Assembly: GCA_949361645.1 (NCBI GenBank)
Contig: OX442425.1
Span: forward strand, 5,955,622-6,019,621
Source: Spongilla lacustris
Taxonomy: Eukaryota > Porifera > Demospongiae > Spongillida > Spongillidae
Direction: 5' to 3'
DNA length: 64,000 nt
The position numbers and the translations under genes are program-made. Positions 1 to 21,394 of this stretch are shown piece after piece (position 1 is the first letter of the stretch; every line of letters begins with the position of its first letter). The notes below the pieces were generated by a model. The model had not been told where the DNA came from, ran no database searches, and saw only the letters and a list, made by a program, of their open reading frames with translations.

Positions 1-10328
<10,328 letters not shown>

Positions 10329-11386
10329 AGTTCGACAGGTAATTACAAAATTTCTATTTCAAAAAAAGGACATAAAGACTTGAATATGGCGCCTTTGGTT
10401 AAAAAGATAAAAACTGGCAAGCTCCGGCATGCCCTGGCTTTATAAAAATTTACATGTTGTAATAGGCGGGTCAGTGTTAGGGGCGGAGCTAGGGTGTACC
10501 AATTCTTCCAAATAGAGAGCAAAATAAATTCACGTAGGATGCAACAGGAGATGCCCGATTTGAAACAGTTTGTGCGGTTTGGGAGAAAGATTGTTGCAGT
10601 GGGCAGAAACTACAAGTGCGTTGCATAGAGAGAGAGCGTACATGTAACTGTTGTTGGTATTGATAAATTATGTTTAGGGGGCGGTACTTGTACTGGTCTG
10701 AATACGTTGCATGAACGTGTGCGTATCTTTGCGTTATGGTTGTGTCTGTCTCCATGGATACTCAGGCTAGATCTGTAGGTTTATAGTATAAGAGCACCGT
10801 CGTAAATCATTCCAAATGCCTTTTGGCAACGTCTCCTCTCCGTATTAATCTCTATATTATGAAGTACATCTACGCATTAGGTTTGGCTATTAGGGTGTTA
10901 CCATTATTAGCACGTACTGCGGCGTCAATACGTGTATTCTGATTGTCCTAAATGGGCCCAGTCACGTGTATAGAGCTCAGCTTATTGGCTGAATGGCTGT
11001 TGAAAAGCACACACTGGCAAATTTGAAATAGGAATCGAAAGGGGTGCGATTAACTTTTTCGGTTCAAAGAAGAATGACTGATCAGAATGTTATTGCATGA
11101 AGGCTGTAATGAAGTCCATACATGCATGCAATTATGGATTTAGCCCAGTCACTGGCTTATAACTGCAGGAATTCAATACGTATTACAGGATATGTGCTGA
11201 TGATTTGTAAACACTCTGTTGGTATCAGCTCCTGAGCAGCAAACAGAATATTGACACCAAATATACATATATCATTGATTCTGTTAATACTAGACCTGAG
11301 GAAAATGTGTACTGTTTTTTTTAAATTTTAAAAGCATAGTGGACATATGTAACAGTTGATAAGATGCGCGTTGACACGTATGGTCA
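10329..11386. other. Intergenic, POLL upstream region
   Basis: This is sequence upstream of the POLL start codon (10328). A short frame starting at 10386 on the plus strand (MAPLVKKIKTGKLRHALAL) is too short to call. No TATA box, repeat or RNA gene was recognised. Confidence 0.5.
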
Positions 11387-11458
11387 GCGTTGGTGGTATA
11401 ATGGTTAGCATTGTTGCCTTCCAAGCAATAGATCCGGGTTCGATTCCCGGCCAATGCA
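11387..11458 (+). tRNA. tRNA-Gly (anticodon TCC), copy 1
   Basis: A 72-base cloverleaf. The acceptor stem gcgttgg pairs with ccaatgc (one G-T pair, because this copy has T where the others have C), and the anticodon loop cttccaa gives TCC. The A-box lies at tggtggtataatgg and the B-box at ggttcgattcc. A T-run terminator follows at once (11459 on). It closely resembles animal tRNA-Gly-TCC. Confidence 0.97.
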
Positions 11459-11619
11459 TTTTTTTTTTGTATCCGTGCTGTTTGCTTTTAAAACTTCCTT
11501 TTTTGGAAGTTATTTCCTGGAATGCAATTGCTAGTTACTGTACTACAGAATTGCACAATATATACTTTCATCCTGATGCAATCCAATGCAAGAACCATTC
11601 TTACTAGGTAGGGCCTTTC

Positions 11620-13070
11620 CCCCTCATCCCAGCATGCGTTGGTTCCATTTTTTTTTTTTTTTTTTTTTTTTTACAGTTAGTTTCTTGTTCGTTTCATGCT
11701 TGTAATTCTTATGATACAAAGTATGTGTAATAATGATGTGTAATAATGATAGAATGTAATATTCTTTTGTATGTGTCCTGCCAACCACCTGTTGTGACTT
11801 CTAGTTGTAGTGCTTTTTTATGCTTTGTCTGTCAGTGAGGTTGCTAATCATAGGCAGCATGTTCTTTCATCCAAGTTAGAGGGTGCAAGGGTTAGAGACC
11901 TTTGTACAACAGTTCCACTGCTGATATAGCAAGGTTGCTTTAGAACTGTGTCCTCTGCACATGCATCATCCTGGCTGCATTCACTTGGTAGCTATCAAAT
12001 GGTGGCTTGGCAGGGCTATAGGAACTGGTCAGGCATTCAGGCCATGGCCTGACCACTTTTCGCTCGAGCTCCACCTCCAGAAGTTACACAAAAATGTATA
12101 CCGGCATGAAAATAGAACATCATTATTCACTGCGATTGGTTAACTACTTGTCATTGGTTGATCCTGTACGTAAGTACATGTACATGTACAATGTTCTATA
12201 TACAATGATTCAGATATGAAATTATAATTGCATGGTATACACACTTACATCCTTGGACGTGAAGTTCATCCTACATTCATCTTTCATGCATTATAAAGTG
12301 TCAAAAGCATCACTCCGAGGTTAAACTTCAAGTCCTATATTACACACAAAAACAAAACACTATAACACCCTTTGTTGTTTCATGATCAGTAGATGGACTC
12401 CTACACATGCAGAGAGGCAAACCATTTTATCGAGCGTATATACGTATAGCTATCCTTGCAATCACATACGATACGCAATCAAGTCTTACTGAGGAACAGG
12501 TTTTGTCAGTACCTGGCTATCATTTGCAATCTTGAGATCTGCTAGCCTGTGTCTGTGAGGCTTCTAGAGCGAAATGGCGATGTGGTCTAGGGTTTGATGA
12601 TGACACACTGACATTCTAGCATGTTTTCAGTCCTATTTGTCTGTGCATTTCTTTCTTCGTTTTAATGATATGGTTATGTATGTATTTTTGTAGTGAAAAA
12701 TAATTAGTATTAAAAAATCAAAATTATAATTATAATTTAGTGATGAATTCATCATCATTTCACCACGCTAACCTCAATATGTGTCGCAACTGTAGCCTAC
12801 ATGTAGTACTGATGTTTGTTCCCCTGTAAACACTATTGCTCAGCGCAGCGTACGGTATCTCGGTAACCGCGTGAACTTCAGAAGAAAAAAAAATCAAAAA
12901 GGTTATACTTTAAAAGAAAAGACTATATTTGTAATTACAGTACTAGCCTTTTGTGAATGTAATTTTAGAAGCGGACTAAAGCGGTTATTTGTCGAAGTGG
13001 GAATCTAGTGGGGCAGTCAAGTTGTCAAACCTGCATCATGGGAGGACGAGAGGCGGGCCCAAACCCTTAT
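11620..13070. other. Intergenic, no gene seen
   Basis: AT-rich sequence with a 25-30 base T-run near 11650 and scattered acatgtacatgt motifs. Frames are short and lack codon structure. Confidence 0.5.
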
Positions 13071-13077
13071 TTTGCCT

Positions 13078-13170
13078 AACTCCTCGAGTGAAAAATCACT
13101 GATCTTTGCAGGATTCGAACTCATGCCTCGTGATTCACAACCACTGGCTTTAGCGTTGAGCCAAATGACT
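13078..13170 (-). repeat. tRNA-like sequence, probable SINE head or pseudo-tRNA
   Basis: On the minus strand an A-box-like tggctcaacgctaaag is followed about 45 bases later by a B-box-like gttcgaatcc (plus 13111-13120). The spacing fits a tRNA promoter, but I could not fold a clean acceptor stem. A tRNA-derived SINE is the simplest reading; chance is possible. Confidence 0.4.
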
Positions 13171-13878
13171 AGTTATGAATATAATATGCTAAAACTACTT
13201 TTAGCAACATCAGGCACATTATTCATTATTTTATTGTGTGCGTGGCAAATTGAAGAAAATGCAGACCATTCGTGGATACTTTCCAAAACTACTTTCAGGC
13301 AGAGTGCTATGTTATTGATGCAGCCCTATAGACAGCAATTGGTTACCAGATCTATCGCCTTTTTTAGTAGAGAATCTACTTGCAAGGGGATGAGAAGATA
13401 TTGCTTCAGTCACAGCATGGTCAATGGAGAACTTTTATCAATTGCAGTGTTGAGGAATATTGATAAGTGGCCAGTTGTATCTCAGGCACAAAGCAACATG
13501 AAACACTCCTTTGTTTATATGGAAACCATGCATGAAGGTCACCATGCATGAAGGGCAGATAGCCGGGAGGACCTTATTCACAAGCCTTTGTGATCAAAGC
13601 AGTGTTGCAACATAACTTGTATATGTCTTTAACTGCTTTCAGTGCTAGTAACAATTTCCTGAGGTACATGTACATGTATTGCACCAGAAAAATACATGTA
13701 CCTTAGTCACAAGGTTAGCTGAGGATGGCTTGAGCATTTCCGCTCATTATAGATTCAATTATCACTGCCACTGCTCTTGTTAGTTATGTGGCCGGTGTGC
13801 ATGGGAGACCAGGTCATGTGATCCAATGTATGCGGGGGGGAAGGTCATGTCATACTTTGTGTGCATTAACATGTACAA

Positions 13879-13950
13879 GCGTTGGTGGTATAATGGTTAG
13901 CATTGTTGCCTTCCAAGCAATAGATCCGGGTTCGATTCCCGGCCAACGCA
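13879..13950 (+). tRNA. tRNA-Gly (anticodon TCC), copy 2
   Basis: A perfect acceptor stem (gcgttgg with ccaacgc), anticodon TCC, intact A and B boxes and a T-rich terminator from 13951. Identical to copies 3 and 4. Confidence 0.98.
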
Positions 13951-14498
13951 TTTTTCTTTATTTTTATTTTAAATCTTTAAAAAAGAAAAAAAAAAAACAA
14001 TCGTTAATCTATTACCGTAGTTGCCAGTAACAACGTTTTTTTTGTTTTTGACCTCGTTTTGGTCCCAGAATTAGCAGGTAAACCAAATCGTTTCCATAGG
14101 CCGTTTCGGAGTTAGGGGTCCTAAACTTTTATCTCCACTGGAACCCGTTTTTTTTGGGACCGGTGTGGAGATAAGGATCACATCTAGAGCTCTGTATCCT
14201 CCACTACTATAGCAGAGATAATATAGTAATACTAGCGCTCGCTCTCCGCGCGACCGGTACTTAAATACATAGTAACGTAATTATGTCGTCATGTGCTTTC
14301 CGCACACCGTTTCTATTTCGCCCATGCTTAACTTTTCTATTCCACTCGTCGACCGTTTCACTTAAGAAAGAAAACGGCTGTTGTAATTAGAACTACGTTA
14401 TTATTATTTTAAAAATAATATTGTTTGATTTTTTTTTTTATTATCAAATATTATTTTAATAACAACACAACAAAACTTATACAAAAAACTGTCCACCT

Positions 14499-15286
14499 TC
14501 AATGTCCCCAACACGGAAGCTGCATTGCCCCGTTGGACGACAACTGATAGTCTCTGGTAAGGTATGCAAATGAGTTAGCTTTATCAGACACCTGACTCAA
14601 CCTATGGCCCAACTCTTTAAGGAACTCAGTTGTCCTTGGTCCAAAAACTCCACTTGTCTCTATTGCCACTGGAGTGAAAAGTGGCATGTGTCAAGGTGTT
14701 TATATTTCTGCATCTTCCTATCTTCTGCCTCTTGAGCAACTGCTCCAACTTGCTGTGCAGCAATTGCGGAGTAAGAAGGTGCAAAAGTATCTGAACACGT
14801 TGCATCCCACACCAGACATTGCCCACACTTCCAAGGGACAATTGATACACCATTAGGTCGCTTCCCATCTGAGTGATACAGACCTGAAGGCTCCAGACGT
14901 GATGGAACATGTGCTGCAACCAAAGCACTGTATACGATGTCATTGACAGCTAAATGGCGGTGCTGGCATCCTGCACTCTTTCTGCAGCTTAAGCCATGTG
15001 TGGCAAACTGAGACACCTCTGCCCCACAGTGTTGGCAGGTATGGCTTCGACATAGGGATAGTCCCAGATGGAGTTCCATAGAGATTCTCACAGTGGCATC
15101 ATCCATGCGTAGTCCCAGTGATGAAATTGGTAAGGCATTTAACCATGCACCAGTCTCCTTACAAGATGCCGCAAGGAAACAAGCTCTCTGCATTTCATCA
15201 CTAGAGTTTGCCAATAGTGTGTCTGCAATTGTACTCTGAGTGGGTCCCATGTCTTCTGATGATGGGCAGCAGAATCAGTGGGGGCA
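14499..15286 (-). pseudogene. Non-LTR retrotransposon C-terminal fragment (zinc knuckle plus endonuclease-like module)
   Basis: Reads on the minus strand from about 15286 to 14499 with a frame change near 14680. Visible motifs in order: GLRMDDATVRI; a CCHC knuckle CQHCG...HGLSC; a histidine-rich RH; LEPSGLYHSDGKRPNG; LVWDATCSDT; EDRKMQKYKHL; then PVAIETSGVFG. The order of CCHC, RPNG, WDAT and E..K..K resembles the restriction-like endonuclease end of some non-LTR elements; that match is inference. It is truncated at a 24-base G run (15287-15310). The same family recurs at 24.8, 50.1 and 51.1 kb. Confidence 0.75.
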
Positions 15287-15359
15287 GGGGGGGGGGGGGG
15301 GGGGGGGGGGTTGTTCCTGGCACCCTTGGGACCAGGCAGCAAGAGCCTCATCCACATAG

Positions 15360-15797
15360 CTGAGCTGGGCTGGGTGCTAGGCCGACCTCCCCTGGCTCCC
15401 GGCTAGCTTCAGCAGAAGGGAGTGCTGCTCCCTGGTATATCTGCGCTATGAAGCCTGCGTGCTAGTGTAAAGCTTGGGGGAGCCAGAGTGGTCTCTGGAT
15501 TGCCCAACACTGATCACGGCCGCTGTAGAACCTACAGGGCCGGAGAATGTGTCGGATGTACAAACCAGCGCTAGGTGCAGCGTGAGCTCGGTTGCATATT
15601 TGCTGGCAGAATTAGGTGAGCAAGTCCGGAGGAGGCAGCAGCTGAAGCCAAGATGGCAGAAGGTGCAAGCTGCACAGCGCTCCGAATTCCAAGCCCACCA
15701 TGACGCACATGACCAGGCAAAGTGGATTTTGCCCAAGAAGGGTCACCTTCAGCCAGCTACAGATTGTTGCTCTGAGTTCATCATCATAAAACTTTAA
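15360..15797 (+). other. Unrecognised sequence with a 107-codon frame
   Basis: The frame 15474-15797 encodes an Arg/Gln-rich peptide (LAELGEQVRRRQQLKPRW) that looks more coding-like than its neighbours and lies between a retroelement fragment and a tRNA. It may be another retroelement piece. I do not recognise it. Confidence 0.3.
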
Positions 15798-15863
15798 TGG
15801 GTGAGAGAGAGCAAGGTGATGTTCTGAGGTGTTTGATTCGGATTCTGCACTGTTATGACAGTA

Positions 15864-15935
15864 GCGTTGGTGGTATAATGGTTAGCATTGTTGCCTTCCA
15901 AGCAATAGATCCGGGTTCGATTCCCGGCCAACGCA
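15864..15935 (+). tRNA. tRNA-Gly (anticodon TCC), copy 3
   Basis: The same 72-base sequence as copy 2, with anticodon TCC, both boxes and a T run from about 15939. Confidence 0.98.
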
Positions 15936-15950
15936 GTTCTTTTTTTTTTA

Positions 15951-16028
15951 ATTCGGCTGCATCGGCTTTGTACGGAAGACTCAGCATCGTCCTCGTGAGA
16001 GCCAATGCAAGGGCCATATTAGCTAGGT
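15951..16028 (+). pseudogene. Extreme C-terminal fragment of a non-LTR retrotransposon
   Basis: Translates in one frame to ALYGRLSIVLVRANARAILAR, the hallmark end of a non-LTR family also present at 33.3-34.3 kb and 52.1 kb. It begins only about 15 bases after the tRNA-Gly gene. Confidence 0.65.
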
Positions 16029-16592
16029 CATCCACAGTTTTTTGACTCCTATTGTCTTAATTAAGGTTTATCTCGTACAAAAATAAAATAAAATATTGAA
16101 AAAAAAAAAAAAAAAAAGAAGATTCATTTTTATTTATTACAGTATCTTATTTATCTGGCTATGGCTCATGGCTCATGGCTCAGTCTTCCACACAAGATAG
16201 AACAGTAGAAGACTTTGGACTGACTATACGGGTAGCAAGTCTGTCGATGTACTTAATGGATTCTTCTCCCCAACAACCATATGACTCTACAGCTAAGGGA
16301 GTACAGAGATTGCTTGGTGGTGGTGTGTTTACCGGTGCAACAGGTCAACTGGAGTTGTGCTCAAACCGTTTTTGGGAATCTGTGGTGTTTTGTTCAATTG
16401 TGTCTCTGGAACAAGAATGCTAAAGGATTCCCCAGCTATGTGAACCTCGCTGTATGATGAATAAAGACCTAATCTCACTGTATACTGGATCAAAACTTTT
16501 ATTGTCGAATTTCTCCACATTCTAGATAGTGTTCTGCACTGACACATAACACAATAGATGTACCGCGTAGGTTTAGAAAGACTTTCATCACA

Positions 16593-16664
16593 GCGTTGGT
16601 GGTATAATGGTTAGCATTGTTGCCTTCCAAGCAATAGATCCGGGTTCGATTCCCGGCCAACGCA
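16593..16664 (+). tRNA. tRNA-Gly (anticodon TCC), copy 4
   Basis: Identical to copies 2 and 3, with a terminator of eight T residues directly after the gene. Confidence 0.98.
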
Positions 16665-17267
16665 TTTTTTTTCTTTTAGAAACGTAGCTTTTGGCAATGC
16701 GTGAAATGATTTACATCATTGGGGTTTATGTAGTAGGCACTTGGAGGGGTCTACTAAACCCATCAAGACCCATTTGGAGGGGAACAGGAGTGGGAGAAGA
16801 AGTGGACCCGTGGTACAGTGGCATCACTTTTGTTTAAGAGCAGAACAGGTGGCATCACTTTTGTTTAAGAGCAGAACAGGTGGCATCACTGGCAGAGCAA
16901 GGGAGGCGAATGATTCCTTTAAAAACGTCCCTCTGCTGAAACTCTTTCAGAGCTTGAGTGATCTTAAGGGGGTCATGAGCCTGTGTCATTTTTTCACAGA
17001 ATTGCACGTTGTGTGATTGCATACATCATGCTTGATATGTAAATATGCTCATGTCCTCCTCAATTACATGGGGACGAGATGGCTTGTACTATGGCCTGCA
17101 TGTGATTCTGCATAGAGATTGGGTCCATCACTGAGTTGTTTGCTAAGGCACAGATCAGTCTACTTTATAAAAGTGCTGTGGCTGGAGAGAGCAACCATTT
17201 TGGGGTGGGAGTTGAAATGAAATAAATGTTCCCAAGCTGATGCATGATCATTCCTTGAAACCATGGA

Positions 17268-17366
17268 TACACTAGGCAACATGTTGCGTGCAACTCAAAT
17301 GAATATGGGTAAAAGTTCAGTAAACCATCAGTAAACCAAGTTGCATGCAACATGTTGCCTATTGTA
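17268..17366. mobile_element. 99-bp MITE-like hairpin
   Basis: Terminal inverted repeats of about 28 bases (tacactaggcaacatgttgc... with its complement ending ...gcctattgta) enclose about 45 bases. TGGA on both sides could be a 4-base target duplication. Confidence 0.6.
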
Positions 17367-17539
17367 TGGATAGAAGCTAACTTAAAGGCACGTGCTCCCT
17401 CGAGCCCCAAGGTGTCCTGTTTTGCAGTTATGTAACCTGTATGTGCTGGTACAGTTATGTAACACATGTGTACTATGTAATGTTTGCACTGGTACCAATC
17501 AGCCCACTGCTTAAATGATCTCAACTATTACTTTCGTAG

Positions 17540-19249
17540 AGCACATGCTGCTGAACTGGGAAATGCAGTTCCAGAGGATCCTTTGCTCTTCCTGAAGCCA
17601 ACTACCTCCTACATTGAGCAGGGACAGTCCATTGTGGTAAGCAAACCACCACATATATTGAGCAGGGTTACAATGTGTGCCAGCCCTTCTACCTCTTGCT
17701 CACCATGAAAATGTGAAAATATATTGTACAACACTGTGCAAATCGCTATTTACATTAAAGCTGTGCAATGATATCGCTCTTGAAACACAGTGCATTCACC
17801 AAGTGTGACCTGTTTAATACAATTTTTGATACGTTCTACATTTGCAGTGGAGGGCAGGACTAACCTTAACCCCTAAGTATTCACATTGCATTCACTATAA
17901 TACAAATTGCCAGCACTTGACTCTTACTGATGCACTGATGATGATGAGGGGAAAAAAACTGACAAATGATCACATCCACATACGTGCTGATGGGTACCAG
18001 GGAAGCAACCAAATTAGCTTCTAGCAGCTTTGAGCAGAACTTGGCATAAAGGAGCTCTACATGTACATTGTTCAACTTTAATTAACCCACCTTCTACTTT
18101 AAATGCTCCATATGTGGTAAAATCACGATCCATATATTCCCTCTTACAAATGACTCCTCAGAAATATAAGCTCTAACATTATAAGGATAACTTCTAAATT
18201 TTGAGGGATTGGCATATTTTATCTATTTGCAGTGGTTCCTCGATTAACGTATAAGCTATTATATTAATGTCTGGATGATCAAGTGTTTTTCATTTTTTTT
18301 AAAACATTGAAGCCTATAAGATGCATATCTATGTGTACATGTACTCTGCCTGTGTACTAAATATTTGCCCCACGCCATCTTAATTAGTGTATAAGGTATA
18401 TATCAAGTTCTTTAAAAACATTAAAGCCTACATCTCTGTTATAATATTACTAGACGTGTACATGTACTCTGCCTGTGTACTAAATATTTGCCCCACGCCA
18501 TCTTAATTAGTGTATAAGGTATATATCAAGTTCTTTAAAAACATTAAAGCCTACATCTCTGTTATAATATTACTAGACGTGTACATGTACTCTGCCTGTG
18601 TACTAAATATTTGCCCCACGCCATCTTAATTAGTGTATAAGGTATATATCAAGTTCTTTAAAAACATTAAAACCTACATCTCTGTTATAATATTACTAGA
18701 CGTGTACATGTACTCTGCTTGTGTACTAAATATTTGCCCCACGCCATCCACATACAGGTACCACCACAATGCACCGAGCTCCATCACGAGGTGGAGCTGG
18801 GTGTGGTCATTGGGCGTGGTGGCAAAGACATACCAGAGTCCTCGGCCACCTCCCACATAGGTGGCTACACCCTTGCCCTTGACATGACGGCCAGGGACCT
18901 TCAGAACGAGGCCAAGAAGAAGGGCTACCCCTGGAGCGTTGCCAAAGGGTACGACACCTTCTGTCCCGTCAGCCACTTCATAACTCCAGACAAGGTGCAG
19001 CTAGGTGACACCCGGCTGTGGTTGAAGGTGAACGGGGAGATGAAGCAGGATGGGAACACCAGGAACATGGTCTTCTCTGTCCCCTACCTTATCAGCTTCA
19101 TCAGCAGGATATTTACGCTGGAGGCCGGGGACGTTATTCTCACCGGTACCCCCGAGGGCGTCGGCCCTGTTAGACCTGGGCAGACCATCACTGCTGGTAT
19201 CGGTAGTGGCGTGGTTGAGATGACCTTTCCTGTTGTGCAGCATAAGTGA
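17540..19249 (+). CDS. FAHD1: FAHD1-like acylpyruvase / oxaloacetate decarboxylase, 5' exon not found
   Basis: Two exons: 17540-17636 (one base plus 32 codons) and 18758-19249 (163 codons plus TGA). The acceptor is cgtag and the donor gtaagc. The protein follows animal FAHD1: PLLFLKPTTSYIEQG, then ELHHEVELGVVIG with the metal-binding H and E residues, GGYTLALDMTARDLQ, KGYPWSVAKGYDTFCPVS, and ILTGTPEGVGPV near the end. FAHD1 is a mitochondrial Mg-dependent enzyme that hydrolyses acylpyruvates and decarboxylates oxaloacetate. The first exon (normally encoding VCVGRNY) is missing from my reading of the upstream 7 kb, so the gene is annotated as 5'-incomplete. It could lie beyond the tRNA cluster or be lost. 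Confidence 0.9.
18290..18752. repeat. 123-bp tandem repeat, nearly 4 copies, in the FAHD1 intron
   Basis: The landmark gtactctgcc recurs at 18341, 18464, 18587 and, as gtactctgct, at 18710, spaced exactly 123 bases. The last copy is cut off by the acceptor cacatacag of the final exon. The copies contain tgtacatgtact and a gccccacgccatc block. Confidence 0.93.
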
Positions 19250-19533
19250 CAAAGCGTAGTGCATGCATATAATGCTTATGTAACAAGTTGTAACCAAAAA
19301 TGAATTTTGTTGTTGTTATTGTTGATGCGGTTCTTTAGCACGTATGATTACTGTTGTATGCAATCACATATGGGCTGATATGGCTGAGAATGATGCCATT
19401 TTGGGGCGTCGGTCCTACCTTCAAAGGAACAGCCTAGCTTGCACCGGTTACCGTATGTGAAGTCTTCATACCCGCAAAAGTTTAAGGATCGGACCTGGCT
19501 GTATAGCTTGCTCTCAGACTGTCTTGCTATATA

Positions 19534-21123
19534 ATGAAGAAAGTTTCCGTAAGCTTACTCTTCGCTGTGGTGGCGCTAGCTCTTGTCGACGCGGTCGCTG
19601 CCGCGTACCACGGTATAGGGTTATCAGAAAGTAAAGGCTTCGGTGCAGATCAGCTTCAAGCAATCGGGGCGACCTGGTACTACAGCTGGGGAAAGACCAC
19701 AGCCGTCAACACGACCACTGTTCCTTTTGTGCCAATGGTGTACTCAGGTAAGCACGTCGCGACCATTGGAGTCGGACATGCGTATCTTTTGGGGTTCAAC
19801 GAACCAGACAATGCGGCACAGTCCAACATGAACATTTCGTACGCTGTCAGTTTGTGGCCGCAGATGGAAGCTAGCGCCACGGTAGTCGGCGGACCGGCGA
19901 CAGCATCCAATCCTGTTACCCCTGGCAACTGGCAACCTTACTTCATGGGAAACATAACACAACTGGGCCTCCGGGTGGACTTTATGACCCTTCACTGGTA
20001 CAAGAATGCTAATCCTACCACGTTTATCAACGACGTTACTGCGCTCTGCAGCCTGTATAACTTACCAGTCTGGGTTACAGAATTCGCCCCCCAAACCACC
20101 TCCCAATCCCAGACAAATCCCACAAAGTACACTCAAAGCCAGGTTACTGCTTTCATCAATGCGACCGTTGCTTGGATGAACTCTCCCAATGGTAGCTGTG
20201 TTCAGCGTTATGCTTGGCATGATTCTACAGTTGGCACCTCTGCTCTGTTCTATCCAAATGGCACCCTGACCCCTACCGGAGAATTGTACGCATCTTTTGG
20301 AAATGGTGCATATCCGACGGATCCTCCTGCCCCTACCACTGCTGGTACCACTGCTGGTACCACTGCTGCTACCACTGCTGCTACCACTGCTGGTACCACT
20401 GCTGCTACCACTGCTGCTACCACTGCTGCTACCACTGCTGATACCACTGCTGCTACCACTGCTGGTACGACTGCTGCTACCACTGCTGGTACCACTGCTG
20501 GTACCACTGCTGCTACCACTGCTGCTACCACTGCAGGTACGACTGCTGCTACCACTGCTGGTACCACTGCTGATACCATTGCTGCTACCACTGCTGGTAC
20601 CACTGCTGCTACCACTGCTGCTACCACTGCTGGTACCATTGCTGGTACCACTGCTGCTACCACTGCTGATACCACTGCTGCTACCACTGCTGCTACCACT
20701 GCTGGTACGACTGCTGCTACCACTGCTGGTACCACTGCTGGTACCATTGCTGCTACCACTGCTGGTACCACTGCTGCTACCACTGCTGCTATCACTGCTG
20801 CTACCACTGCTGGTACCACTGCTGGTACCACTGCTGGTACCATTGCTGGTACCACTGCTGCTATCACTGCTGCTACCACTGCTGCTACCACTGCTGGTAC
20901 CACTGCTGGTACCACTGCTGCTACCACTGCTGGTACCACTGCTGGTACCACTGCTGGTACCACTGCTGGTACTACTACTACTACTGTTATCTCTGCAAGT
21001 GCAGGACCTATTACTGGTATCCATGTTAGTATAACTGGGTCTGGTCACCAGCAAAATGTATTGTCACTGTCATTCTTTGCAGCTATCTTTACATGTATTA
21101 TATTTGTATATCTTTGTTTTTAA
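19534..21123 (+). CDS. Secreted GH128-like beta-glucanase with Thr/Ala/Gly stalk and C-terminal anchor
   Basis: An intronless 529-residue protein. Residues 1 to about 23 are a signal peptide. Residues 25-260 resemble the Asl1/GH128 glycoside hydrolase fold: GIGLSES, WYYSWG, FVPMVY, LLGFNEPD with the likely acid/base Glu90, TLHWY, and PVWVTEFA with the likely nucleophile Glu183. Residues 267 to about 485 are TTAA/TTAG/TTAD repeats, a mucin-like stalk likely to be O-glycosylated. The tail is hydrophobic (LSLSFFAAIFTCIIFVYLCF) and ends at the stop, fitting a GPI signal or a single membrane anchor. GH128 enzymes act on beta-1,3-glucans and are best known from fungi and bacteria, so the animal context is notable. 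An intron-containing FAHD1 gene lies 285 bases upstream. Function is inferred from motifs. Confidence 0.85.
   Translation: MKKVSVSLLFAVVALALVDAVAAAYHGIGLSESKGFGADQLQAIGATWYYSWGKTTAVNTTTVPFVPMVYSGKHVATIGVGHAYLLGFNEPDNAAQSNMNISYAVSLWPQMEASATVVGGPATASNPVTPGNWQPYFMGNITQLGLRVDFMTLHWYKNANPTTFINDVTALCSLYNLPVWVTEFAPQTTSQSQTNPTKYTQSQVTAFINATVAWMNSPNGSCVQRYAWHDSTVGTSALFYPNGTLTPTGELYASFGNGAYPTDPPAPTTAGTTAGTTAATTAATTAGTTAATTAATTAATTADTTAATTAGTTAATTAGTTAGTTAATTAATTAGTTAATTAGTTADTIAATTAGTTAATTAATTAGTIAGTTAATTADTTAATTAATTAGTTAATTAGTTAGTIAATTAGTTAATTAAITAATTAGTTAGTTAGTIAGTTAAITAATTAATTAGTTAGTTAATTAGTTAGTTAGTTAGTTTTTVISASAGPITGIHVSITGSGHQQNVLSLSFFAAIFTCIIFVYLCF
20330..20985 (+). repeat. In-frame accactgctgct/ggt coding repeat
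   Basis: Units of 12 bases encode TTAA, TTAG and TTAD blocks. Occasional accatt gives Ile. All shadow frames stay open because the unit is divisible by three. Confidence 0.93.
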
Positions 21124-21394
21124 AATATGTACAAATTTGTCTGTACTGAATTTTGTTTTGCATTTCTATTCAATTGATGTCCATCACTAAGATATCAATG
21201 TGCGTTTCCTCACTGATGCTTAATTTGCTCATTCATCCTGAGCCCTAAACTTTTAGAATTGTAATATGCAGAAATGTGGAACCTTCATGAAATGGATGAA
21301 ATTATAATTAACTGGGGTCTGAAGCCCATTAAGCAATTTCAGGCCGGTAGAGTCATGTAGGAATATTTATACATTAATGATTGCACTGTACTTC

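Noticed and set aside
13072..13551. 159-codon plus-strand frame
   Set aside because: It begins inside the tRNA-like sequence, has no recognisable domain and looks like a chance frame in AT-rich DNA.
19525..19533. tatata-like sequence before the glucanase start
   Set aside because: It touches the start codon, too close to act as a TATA box.
20250..21054. Long antisense and out-of-frame reading frames over the glucanase stalk
   Set aside because: They are shadows of the 12-base coding repeat. The signal peptide, catalytic motifs and anchor all lie in the plus-strand frame starting at 19534.
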